Assembly: GCF_028283705.1 (NCBI RefSeq) | Contig: NZ_JAPWKD010000008.1 | Location: 1-64,000, forward strand | Reading direction: 5' to 3' | From: Pantoea sp. | Lineage (GTDB): Bacteria > Pseudomonadota > Gammaproteobacteria > Enterobacterales > Enterobacteriaceae | Length of the DNA: 64,000 nucleotides | In this document: one piece after another, positions 13,469 through 20,357 of the stretch | How the letters are laid out: each line of letters starts with the position of its first letter | How positions within the stretch are numbered: position 1 is the stretch's first letter | Notes under the pieces: model-generated | What the model was told of the DNA's origin: nothing | Databases searched by the model: none | Seen by the model: the letters and a program-made list of their open reading frames with translations, nothing else | Made by a program: the position numbers and the translations under genes

Positions 13469-14395
13469 TCATGAGTTGTTATCTTTATTTCTAACAATAT
13501 ATCTCGGTCTTTGCTTAGCCTCGACATAAATTCTTCCGATGTACTCACCAAGTACCCCAATACCAATTAACTGAACGCCACCAAGAAACAAAATCGACAC
13601 GAGGATTGATGGATAACCCGCCACAGGGTTCCCCCAAACCAGCTTGTCGATAATCATCCAGATGCCATAAAGGAATGATAATCCGGCGACGAAAAAGCCA
13701 ATATATGTCCACATACGTAAAGGGAAGGTGGAGAATGAGGTAATCCCTTCAAGCGCCAGATTCCATAGCTTCCAGCCATTAAACTTTGTCAAACCGGCAA
13801 TCCGCTCGGCACGGGTATATTCCACGACTGTAGTACGGCCACCGACCCATGAAAGAATGCCCTTCATGAACAAATTCTTCTCAGGCAGCAGTTTTATATT
13901 ATCAACAATTTCACGAGACATAAGGCGGAAGTCACCCACATTCTCTTCAATCTGCGGCTTGCTGATCATGTTGTGCAATTTATAAAAGTATTCAGCACTT
14001 TTGCGCTTCAGGTGACTATCGGACGAACGATCAACACGTTTTGCCAGAACAACGTCAGCTCCTTCTTGCCACTTTGCGATCAGACGAGGTATGACATCGA
14101 TCGGATCCTGTAGATCCACATCGATAGGAATAACTACGTCACCCGTTGATGATTCAAGTCCGGCAAATAATGCAGGTTCTTTACCAAAATTACGTGTAAA
14201 GCAGATATGTTTAACGAGGGGATCGGTCTCTTCAATTTGCTGAAGTAACGTCTCAGTATTGTCGGTGCTGCCATCATTGACAAAAATTATTTCAACATCA
14301 TCATGGCCAAATCCCTGAAAATTGCGGATGGCATGGTAAAAAACTGGCAGTGCTTCCTCTTCATTAAGAACAGGAACAACAAGAGATATTTTCAT
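13469..14395 (-). CDS. gtrB: Bactoprenol glucosyltransferase GtrB
   Basis: A 308-residue GT2 enzyme: NDGSTDNT (Asp41), DVDLQDP (92-98), [12 protein letters not shown], and two C-terminal transmembrane segments after residue 225 ending in [19 protein letters not shown]. This is the standard GtrB/DPM1-type architecture; it loads glucose from UDP-glucose onto undecaprenyl phosphate on the cytoplasmic side. The ATG overlaps the gtrA end by 4 nt. The usual third gene, a serotype-specific gtr transferase, does not follow: yeeZ does. The two large membrane proteins at 23051-26222 are possible partners. Confidence 0.9.
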   Translation of the reverse strand: MKISLVVPVLNEEEALPVFYHAIRNFQGFGHDDVEIIFVNDGSTDNTETLLQQIEETDPLVKHICFTRNFGKEPALFAGLESSTGDVVIPIDVDLQDPIDVIPRLIAKWQEGADVVLAKRVDRSSDSHLKRKSAEYFYKLHNMISKPQIEENVGDFRLMSREIVDNIKLLPEKNLFMKGILSWVGGRTTVVEYTRAERIAGLTKFNGWKLWNLALEGITSFSTFPLRMWTYIGFFVAGLSFLYGIWMIIDKLVWGNPVAGYPSILVSILFLGGVQLIGIGVLGEYIGRIYVEAKQRPRYIVRNKDNNS

Positions 14396-14769
14396 TTATG
14401 TTCTCTGAAAATAATATATTTAGAATAGATAAATCCACATACCAGGCTTGTTGCGGAGAAGACGACCAGCGTCACCACCGGGTTGATTTTCATTCTGTCA
14501 GCATATGAACCTATCATCACGGCGACCATTCCCATGAAGAACACATACATGATGTAGCGAATGGTGGTCGCATTTGAGCCGAACGTCCATTTGGCATTAG
14601 CGAAAAATGAGAAGGTTACAGCAACGAGAAATGCAATGAAGTTGGACAAAGATTGCTGGAGACCTCGTTCGACGCAGATGGCGAAGGTGATCCAGTGGAT
14701 TAACGTGTTGATCACACCCACCGATGTGTATCTTGCAAAGAGTTTCAGCATGGCAATGTTCTGTAGCAA
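14392..14769 (-). CDS. gtrA: GtrA-family flippase
   Basis: A 125-residue protein with four hydrophobic segments and the GtrA signatures [16 protein letters not shown] at the N terminus, [19 protein letters not shown] sequence in the middle (here [14 protein letters not shown]) and FIYSKYIIF at the end. GtrA is thought to flip undecaprenyl-phosphoryl-glucose to the periplasm. ATG at 14769 or 14751 could start it; no good Shine-Dalgarno is seen for either. Forms a two-gene unit with gtrB. Confidence 0.88.
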   Translation of the reverse strand: MLQNIAMLKLFARYTSVGVINTLIHWITFAICVERGLQQSLSNFIAFLVAVTFSFFANAKWTFGSNATTIRYIMYVFFMGMVAVMIGSYADRMKINPVVTLVVFSATSLVCGFIYSKYIIFREHK

Positions 14770-14866
14770 GTGAGGTGCAGATCCTTACACTTGCCTGCCA
14801 CTGAAGCAAGGGATTGTTCAAACAGGATATCATTTCATCATGATGAGTGGGGTTACTTGATCCTGA

Positions 14867-14888
14867 GGAAGCTTTCGCTCCCTTTTTT
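14867..14888 (+). terminator. Relic hairpin terminator next to the puuB remnant
   Basis: GGAAGCTTTCGCTCCC followed by six T. It corresponds to the hairpin beside intact puuB (26889-26910), but the loop reads TTTC instead of GAAA and one arm is mismatched, showing it is a diverged or inverted relative. Confidence 0.5.
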
Positions 14889-15041
14889 ACACCCCCAGCC
14901 GGTCCCTTAATGCATACCAGGCTGCGCCCATCGCCGTCAGGGGCATTTTAAAACGTCTGCCGCCCGGAAAGGGCAGGTGAGGCAATCTGGCGAAGGCATC
15001 AAACGTTCCGCCTGCCACGCAGTGCTTCCGCAATCAGCTTG
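14887..15041 (-). pseudogene. Remnant of the puuB 3' end
   Basis: About 155 bp match the last part of the intact puuB gene (26909-27065) at roughly 90% identity by eye, with small deletions that break the frame. It retains the stop codon and the adjoining terminator-like sequence. It ends at TCAGCTTG (15034-15041), where the sequence switches to yeeZ. See the linked yeeZ remnant. Confidence 0.9.
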
Positions 15042-15245
15042 ACCTGACACCGCCGACATTCGTTGCCGACCCCCTGGGAAATGTCGGAAAAATCATCGAC
15101 GGCAGTGCGATATATGAGAGTTAGGTTTTGAGTATAACCGGAGTGAACCGATGACTATGTCTTTGGGTTAAGTCACTTTTTTCCACTGCCTTTATCTGCC
15201 TTTCACCGACTAATCTTCAGTATGTGGCACGAGAAACATCTTTTT
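15034..15245 (+). pseudogene. Remnant of the yeeZ 3' end and downstream DNA
   Basis: From TCAGCTTG onward the sequence follows yeeZ 13259-13397 and about 70 bp of its downstream region, at roughly 80% identity by eye. The final codons ATGTCTTTGGGTTAA are preserved (stop 15169-15171) but upstream codons are disrupted (in-frame stops, indels). With the puuB relic it marks a duplication junction. Confidence 0.88.
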
Positions 15246-15381
15246 CCTCCTGGAACCTGATCTTACGCAATCTTAACTTTTCCTTTTCGTTTCCTTTTAA
15301 TTGCAAAGTCAGTATCATTCCTGACACAAAAAAAGTATCAGACATTGCCTAAGAATGGTTTGTCAGGTTTGGGGATCACAT

Positions 15382-16524
15382 ATGCAACAGGTCTCAAAAA
15401 ATAAGGCTGGCCCGGCGAAAAATATTGTTATCGCTGGCGGTGGCTTTTTCGGCTTATATCTGGCGGAACAGCTAGCGTTAAAGGGTTGTCAGGTCACTAT
15501 TTTTGAGAAAAGCCAACAGCTAATGTCACGCGCGTCATATGTTAATCAGGCGCGTGTACACAATGGCTATCATTACCCTCGAAGTATTCTTACTGCTTTA
15601 CGATCGCGCCTCTCTTTTCCGCGTTTCGTTAATGAATTTCGTGACTGTATAGATGATGATTTTGCTAAGTATTACCTGGTTGCCGGGTCACTAAGCAAAG
15701 TCACTGGCGATCAATTCCTGCGTTTCTGCCAGCGAATTGGTGCTGAATGTGACGAAGCGCCAGCTTCAGTCAAACGTCTGATGAACCCGGCGTTGATTGA
15801 TTCCGTGTTCACCACTCGCGAATATGCATTTGATTCCCACAAGCTGCGCGACCTCATGATTGAGCGACTGTCAGCGGCTAATGTGCGCATTGTTACAGAT
15901 GCGACGGTGGAAAAAGTCCGGCAGTATGGCGATGGGCTTGAGGTATTCACCTCAATCTCCGGTCAGCCCGAAACGGTTTATGCCGATCATGTGTTTAACT
16001 GCACCTATTCACGTATCAATTACCTGCTGGATGGTTCAGGGCTGGCATTGATTCCTTTACGTCATGAAATGACGGAAATGTGTCTGGTCGATGTTCCTGA
16101 TGAATTTAAAAAAATGGGTCTGACACTAATGTGCGGTCCGTTTTTTTCGGTCATGCCATTCCCTTCGGCACAGCTCCATTCGTTTAGTCATGTGCGCTAC
16201 ACCCCGCATAACCAATGGAGTGATGTCGCCAGTAAATCTTATGAAGATCCCCACATTAAATATGATCAGAGCCCGCGTCAGTCGGCATGGGGTCATATGC
16301 TGCGGGATGCACAACGTTATGTTCCCGGTTTGAGCGAATGCCAGTACCAGCGTTCAATCTGGGAGGTAAAAACAATTTTACCCCGCAGTGACAGCGACGA
16401 TTCCCGTCCTATCCTTTTCCGTGCCAACCACGGTTTAAGAGGATTGCACTGCGTGATGGGTGGCAAAATTGACAATATTTATGACGCGTTGCATGAAATT
16501 GAGCGCCTGATTGAGCTGAATTAA
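15382..16524 (+). CDS. FAD-dependent oxidoreductase (DAO-like), first gene of a glycan cluster
   Basis: A 380-residue flavoprotein with a clear Rossmann dinucleotide motif IVIAGGGFFGLYLAEQL (GxGxxG at 19-24), the ribose-binding acidic residue in VTIFEK, and QARVHNGYHYPRS after it; C-terminal GLRGLHCVMGGKIDN resembles the FAD-binding end of DAO-family enzymes. ATG 15382 has GGGGATC upstream and is preferred to an in-frame ATG at 15355. Only 2 nt separate it from the next gene. The substrate is unknown; being in a set of sugar and glycosyltransferase genes, it may oxidise a sugar or lipid-linked sugar. No signal peptide, so cytoplasmic. Confidence 0.75.
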   Translation: MQQVSKNKAGPAKNIVIAGGGFFGLYLAEQLALKGCQVTIFEKSQQLMSRASYVNQARVHNGYHYPRSILTALRSRLSFPRFVNEFRDCIDDDFAKYYLVAGSLSKVTGDQFLRFCQRIGAECDEAPASVKRLMNPALIDSVFTTREYAFDSHKLRDLMIERLSAANVRIVTDATVEKVRQYGDGLEVFTSISGQPETVYADHVFNCTYSRINYLLDGSGLALIPLRHEMTEMCLVDVPDEFKKMGLTLMCGPFFSVMPFPSAQLHSFSHVRYTPHNQWSDVASKSYEDPHIKYDQSPRQSAWGHMLRDAQRYVPGLSECQYQRSIWEVKTILPRSDSDDSRPILFRANHGLRGLHCVMGGKIDNIYDALHEIERLIELN

Positions 16525-16526
16525 TA

Positions 16527-17531
16527 ATGATAAAAAGTGAATCATTTGTCTCTGTGGTGATTGTTATCCAAAACCATCTGGAAAACATTTATGAGCCATT
16601 ATCAAAACTTGGATCGCTGTTAGATGAGAACTACAGCGATTATGAATTAGTTGTTATCGCCCCCGGATTAAACACAACACATGCTGAAGTTGAAGACCGT
16701 GTGCTGAAACACATTCCCTGCGTGCGTATTATTCAACTTTCCAGCGCGGTGTTTTACGATGTTGCGCTGGCGGCGGGTCTGGAAAGTGCTATCGGGGATT
16801 TTGTCGTTCTGTGGAATCCATTATCCGATCCGATCCATATCGTGCCGGAAATTGTGAATCAATGCCGTAGTGGTACTGATGTGGTGGTTGGGGTGTCGAG
16901 CCATGTACGCACACTACGTTACCGTATTATCCGTCGTTTGATGAATGTCGCGCTGCGCACTATCGATTATGATATTCCCCGTAATGCTACCGGCTTACGT
17001 TGTTTAAGTCGTCGGGCGGTAAATGCTGTAACGCGAATTGGTCGTTTTCACCATCAGTTTTACCTGCGCATTCAAAAAACAGGCTATCCAGCGGGCGAGT
17101 TGAAATATACCCCGTTTAAAGAGTCTGAAGGCGCTAACGTGGTGGAGTCTCTGCGACGTTTATTACGTTTAATGGTGTTCAACTCCTCTCGCCCGTTGCG
17201 CTGGATGTCCGTGCTGGGAATGTGTGGGAGTGTGGCGGGTTTTGTTTTTGCCTGTTATAGCGTGTTTATTCATCTGCTGAATGGCAATGTCGCGGAAGGA
17301 TGGACGACCACCATACTGTTTATGACCTCATTATTTATCGTTCAATTCGTGATGATGGCGTTTTTTGGCGAATATTTAGGCCGACTACTGGACGAAAGTA
17401 GCGCCCAGGCTGAGTATGCGGTGGTCTATGAGCGTAACAGCGAAATTATGGTGAATACCAACCGGGTAAATGTCATGGATACATCGCTGGCGCCGGAAGC
17501 CAATCACGTACAGACTGGCCGCGACAATTAA
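16527..17531 (+). CDS. Membrane-anchored GT2-like protein with eroded catalytic motifs
   Basis: A 334-residue GtrB/DPM1-like protein: GT-A fold followed by two transmembrane segments (about 226-250 and 262-285) and GEYLGRLLDE. Aligned to GtrB in this window, the nucleotide motif NDGSTD is replaced by APGLNT and the DVDLQDP metal/donor motif by WNPLSDP (96-102), so the two Asp expected to hold Mn and UDP are absent. AAGLESAIGDF and ATGLRCLSRRAV are preserved. It may be a non-catalytic membrane partner of the intact GT2 at 19518, or use a different chemistry. It has a 45-residue C-terminal tail. Confidence 0.7.
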   Translation: MIKSESFVSVVIVIQNHLENIYEPLSKLGSLLDENYSDYELVVIAPGLNTTHAEVEDRVLKHIPCVRIIQLSSAVFYDVALAAGLESAIGDFVVLWNPLSDPIHIVPEIVNQCRSGTDVVVGVSSHVRTLRYRIIRRLMNVALRTIDYDIPRNATGLRCLSRRAVNAVTRIGRFHHQFYLRIQKTGYPAGELKYTPFKESEGANVVESLRRLLRLMVFNSSRPLRWMSVLGMCGSVAGFVFACYSVFIHLLNGNVAEGWTTTILFMTSLFIVQFVMMAFFGEYLGRLLDESSAQAEYAVVYERNSEIMVNTNRVNVMDTSLAPEANHVQTGRDN

Positions 17532-17548
17532 TTTACTCAGAGGTTAAC

Positions 17549-18322
17549 ATGGACGCACTAATTGGATTTTCTGGTTTTGTTGGCACCACGCTGTTGAAGC
17601 AGCGTCATTTCGACTCGCTCTATCGCTCCACTAACATTGATGAGATTGTCGGCCAGACTTTCGATACTGTCGTTTGTGCTGGCGCACCGGCACAAAAATG
17701 GCTGGCGAATAAAGATCCCGCTGACGATTTACAGAAAATCGAAGCGCTGATCGAAAAATTAAAAACGGTGACCTGCCGTCAGTTTATTCTGATAAGCACT
17801 GTTGATGTATTTAAAGATCCGGTAAATGTGGATGAGGCGACCCCGATCGATACGACTGGGTTACACGCGTATGGTTTACATCGCTACTATCTTGAGCAGT
17901 TTGTCTGCCAGCACTTCCCTGATGCACTGATTGTGCGTCTACCAGGGCTCGTTGGACCGGGCCTGAAAAAAAATATCATTTATGATTTTTTACATGAAAA
18001 TAACGTCGCGCAAATCGAAAGTCGCGGTGTGTTCCAGTTCTATCCAATGATCAACCTGTGGTATGACATCGAGATTGCCTTGCAGCATAAACTAAAGCTG
18101 CTGCATTTGACTGCGGCACCGGTAAGTGTGGCTGATGTGGCAAAATACGGTTTTGGCTTCGAATTTACTAATCACGTGCAGGATAAACCGGGTAATTACA
18201 GTATGAAGAGCCGTTATAGCCATCTGTTCACCAGCGATGCAGATTATCAATACAATCGTCGTGAATCACTGATGGCTATTCGTGCCTATGCACAATCTGA
18301 AAACGGCGGGAAAGCTGGATGA
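17549..18322 (+). CDS. NAD-dependent epimerase/dehydratase-like (extended SDR) protein
   Basis: A 257-residue SDR. It begins MDALIGFSGFVGTTLL with GxxGxxG at residues 6-12, has LISTVDVF (Ser83) and HAYGLHRYYLEQF, where the usual YxxxK catalytic pair reads Tyr108-xxx-Arg112. RLPGLVGPGLKKNIIYD fits the substrate-side loop of sugar-nucleotide SDRs. A good Shine-Dalgarno AGAGGT precedes the ATG. The stop overlaps the next gene as ATGA. The shortened length and Lys-to-Arg change make the reaction uncertain. Confidence 0.72.
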   Translation: MDALIGFSGFVGTTLLKQRHFDSLYRSTNIDEIVGQTFDTVVCAGAPAQKWLANKDPADDLQKIEALIEKLKTVTCRQFILISTVDVFKDPVNVDEATPIDTTGLHAYGLHRYYLEQFVCQHFPDALIVRLPGLVGPGLKKNIIYDFLHENNVAQIESRGVFQFYPMINLWYDIEIALQHKLKLLHLTAAPVSVADVAKYGFGFEFTNHVQDKPGNYSMKSRYSHLFTSDADYQYNRRESLMAIRAYAQSENGGKAG

Positions 18323-19152
18323 GAATTTCAATCTCAAACATTGCCTGGGACCCGGCCGATGACGAGGCGGTCTGCCGCTTGTTACATCGCTGGCAGGTTG
18401 ATGCTATCGATATTGCGCCCGGTAAATATTTTCCCGATCCATTGCAGGCTAGCGATAATGATATCGCCATAGTACGACAGCGCTGGGAGCAGCAGGGGAT
18501 TACGCTGGTCGGGATGCAATCGCTGCTTTTCGGTACCCAGGGGCTCAATCTTTTTGCTGACACAGCCGTCCAGACAAAGATGCTGAACCATTTACAGGCT
18601 GTCAGCCGTATCGCTGCTGGACTGGGGATTCCTGCACTGGTATTTGGTTCACCCAAAAATCGTGATCGCCAGGGGTTAAGCGATGAAGCCACCTGTGAAA
18701 TTGCCAGTGATTTTTTTCGTCGCCTGGGCGATATCGCTCAACGCGAAGGTGTGGTGATTTGCCTGGAGCCGAATCCTGAATGCTATGGCGCTAATTTCAT
18801 GACCGGAACGGCTGAAGCCGCAGCCATGGTGCGTCAGGTTAATCATTCTGGAATTAAAATGCAGCTGGATACCGGCGCTATTGCGATCAATCAGGAAAGC
18901 ATCAGCGAGATCATGCAACGAGATGCTGACATCATCGGTCATATTCATCTGAGCGAGGCAAACCTTATTCCACTCGGTCGTAGCGCGGTGGATCATGTCG
19001 CCGTTGCCGCAGCGATAAATCATGCTCTGCCACAGCGGGTTGCTACCATTGAAATGCTGATGACACAGAACGAATCCCCCTTGTCTGCCATTGATGAAGC
19101 CATAGGATTTGTGACCCGGCACTATCGTGACTCAACAGGAGCCGCGGTATGA
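18319..19152 (+). CDS. Sugar phosphate isomerase/epimerase-like TIM barrel (AP endonuclease 2 superfamily)
   Basis: A 277-residue protein of the xylose isomerase-like TIM-barrel fold. Candidate metal ligands are Glu150 (CLEPNP), Asp184 (LDTGA), His208/His210 (GHIHLSE) and Glu245 (IEMLM), the expected set for divalent-metal ketose/aldose epimerases of this superfamily. It overlaps both neighbours by 4 nt (ATGA), so translation is coupled. It presumably interconverts a sugar or cyclitol intermediate in the cluster's pathway; substrate not predictable. Confidence 0.75.
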   Translation: MRISISNIAWDPADDEAVCRLLHRWQVDAIDIAPGKYFPDPLQASDNDIAIVRQRWEQQGITLVGMQSLLFGTQGLNLFADTAVQTKMLNHLQAVSRIAAGLGIPALVFGSPKNRDRQGLSDEATCEIASDFFRRLGDIAQREGVVICLEPNPECYGANFMTGTAEAAAMVRQVNHSGIKMQLDTGAIAINQESISEIMQRDADIIGHIHLSEANLIPLGRSAVDHVAVAAAINHALPQRVATIEMLMTQNESPLSAIDEAIGFVTRHYRDSTGAAV

Positions 19153-19505
19153 AATGGTTGATCCTGATTTTTGGTATCGCATCCAATGCTTCCGCAAGCG
19201 TACTGATAAAGATGGCGATGACACCGCCTCGCAAGTTGCCGAGCCTGGCAGAGCCTTTGGCCGTATTGTCTAACTGGCCATTGTGGCTGGGTATTTTTCT
19301 TTATGGTATGGCTTTCCTTCTTTATGCCGCCGCACTGGCCTTCCTGCCATTAAATGTTGCTCACCCGGTGCTGACCTCAGGTGCTATTGCTTGTGTGGCG
19401 CTACTCTCGGTATTAGTGTTTCGTGAGCCAATTTACTGGTCAACCATTGCCGGGATTTTTATGGTGATGGCGGGCGTCGCCTTGATTACTCTAAAAGTTA
19501 AGTAA
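19149..19505 (+). CDS. Four-TM SMR/EamA-type transporter, ArnE/ArnF-like flippase candidate
   Basis: A 118-residue membrane protein with four hydrophobic helices and a small-multidrug-resistance pattern (FGIASNASASVLIKMA; ALAFLPLNVAHPVLTSG; VFREPIYWSTIAGIFMVMAG). Its length and pattern resemble ArnE/ArnF, which flip undecaprenyl-phosphate-aminoarabinose. Within a cluster containing a polyprenol-phosphate-type GT2 and a large membrane protein, a lipid-linked sugar flippase role is a reasonable inference. It overlaps the upstream gene by 4 nt. Confidence 0.78.
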   Translation: MKWLILIFGIASNASASVLIKMAMTPPRKLPSLAEPLAVLSNWPLWLGIFLYGMAFLLYAAALAFLPLNVAHPVLTSGAIACVALLSVLVFREPIYWSTIAGIFMVMAGVALITLKVK

Positions 19506-19517
19506 GCAGAAAATATT

Positions 19518-20321
19518 ATGACTGAATCAATACCTCAAAACCTTCGTGCCGGTTGGGAAGTTCCTGCATTTGAGCGCCAGATGTGGCAGGGCAAAACACA
19601 TGATTATTGTGTAGTGATTCCGGTAATCAATGAAGGTGAACGTATTCGTAATCTACTGGCCCGTATGGCGGCGATTAATGTTGCGTCGTATGCCGACATC
19701 ATTATTGTCGATGGTGGCAGTCGCGATGGCTCTCTGGAGCTGGAAGCGCTGAAAGCGTTGCAGGTCAGCGGATTATTATTAAAAACCGGGCCGGGCAAAC
19801 TCAGTTCACAGCTGCGCTGTGGTTATGCATTTGCGCTGGACCAGGGATATGAAGGTATTGTTACTATCGATGGTAACGATAAAGACGATCCTGATGCCAT
19901 CCCGCAGTTTATTGCTGCATTGAAAGACGGTGTGGATTTTGTGCAGGCATCACGTTTTGTCAAAGGTGGCGTGGCTGAAAATACCCCTGCTTCACGCGAC
20001 TTCGCAATCCGTTTTATTCATGCGCCGATGCTGAGTGTATTTTCAGGTTTTAAATGGACGGATACGACTCAGGGATTCCGGGCTTACAGCCGTAAAATGT
20101 TGCTGGACGCGCGTATTGCACCGTTCCGCGACATTTTTTCGACTTATGAACTCCTTGCTTATCTTTCTTACCGCGCACCAAAGCTGGGTTTTCGTTGCCT
20201 TGAAATTGCGACAGTCCGTCGTTACCCGAAAGGTGAAGTTCCCACTAAAATTAGCGCTATCCGTGGTAACTGGTCAGTTTTGTCGATTCTGTTTGCTGCC
20301 TGCTTTGGTAAGTATAACTGA
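19518..20321 (+). CDS. GT2 glycosyltransferase (polyprenyl-phosphate sugar synthase-like)
   Basis: A 267-residue GT-A enzyme with intact motifs: VVIPVINEGERI, IIVDGGSRDGS (Asp65), IDGNDKDDPDAIP (Asp118, Asp121) and TDTTQGFRAYSRKML. No convincing C-terminal transmembrane segments, unlike GtrB, so it would rely on another protein for membrane anchoring; the degenerate GT2 at 16527 has those segments. It likely loads a modified sugar onto undecaprenyl phosphate. Confidence 0.8.
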   Translation: MTESIPQNLRAGWEVPAFERQMWQGKTHDYCVVIPVINEGERIRNLLARMAAINVASYADIIIVDGGSRDGSLELEALKALQVSGLLLKTGPGKLSSQLRCGYAFALDQGYEGIVTIDGNDKDDPDAIPQFIAALKDGVDFVQASRFVKGGVAENTPASRDFAIRFIHAPMLSVFSGFKWTDTTQGFRAYSRKMLLDARIAPFRDIFSTYELLAYLSYRAPKLGFRCLEIATVRRYPKGEVPTKISAIRGNWSVLSILFAACFGKYN

Positions 20322-20357
20322 AGATTGATTCTGCTATAACCAGAACCAGGGTGGCGT

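Noticed and set aside
15181..15381. JUMPstart/ops element ahead of the glycan cluster
   Set aside because: I looked for GGCGGTAG-type sequence and found none in this interval, so RfaH control is not supported.
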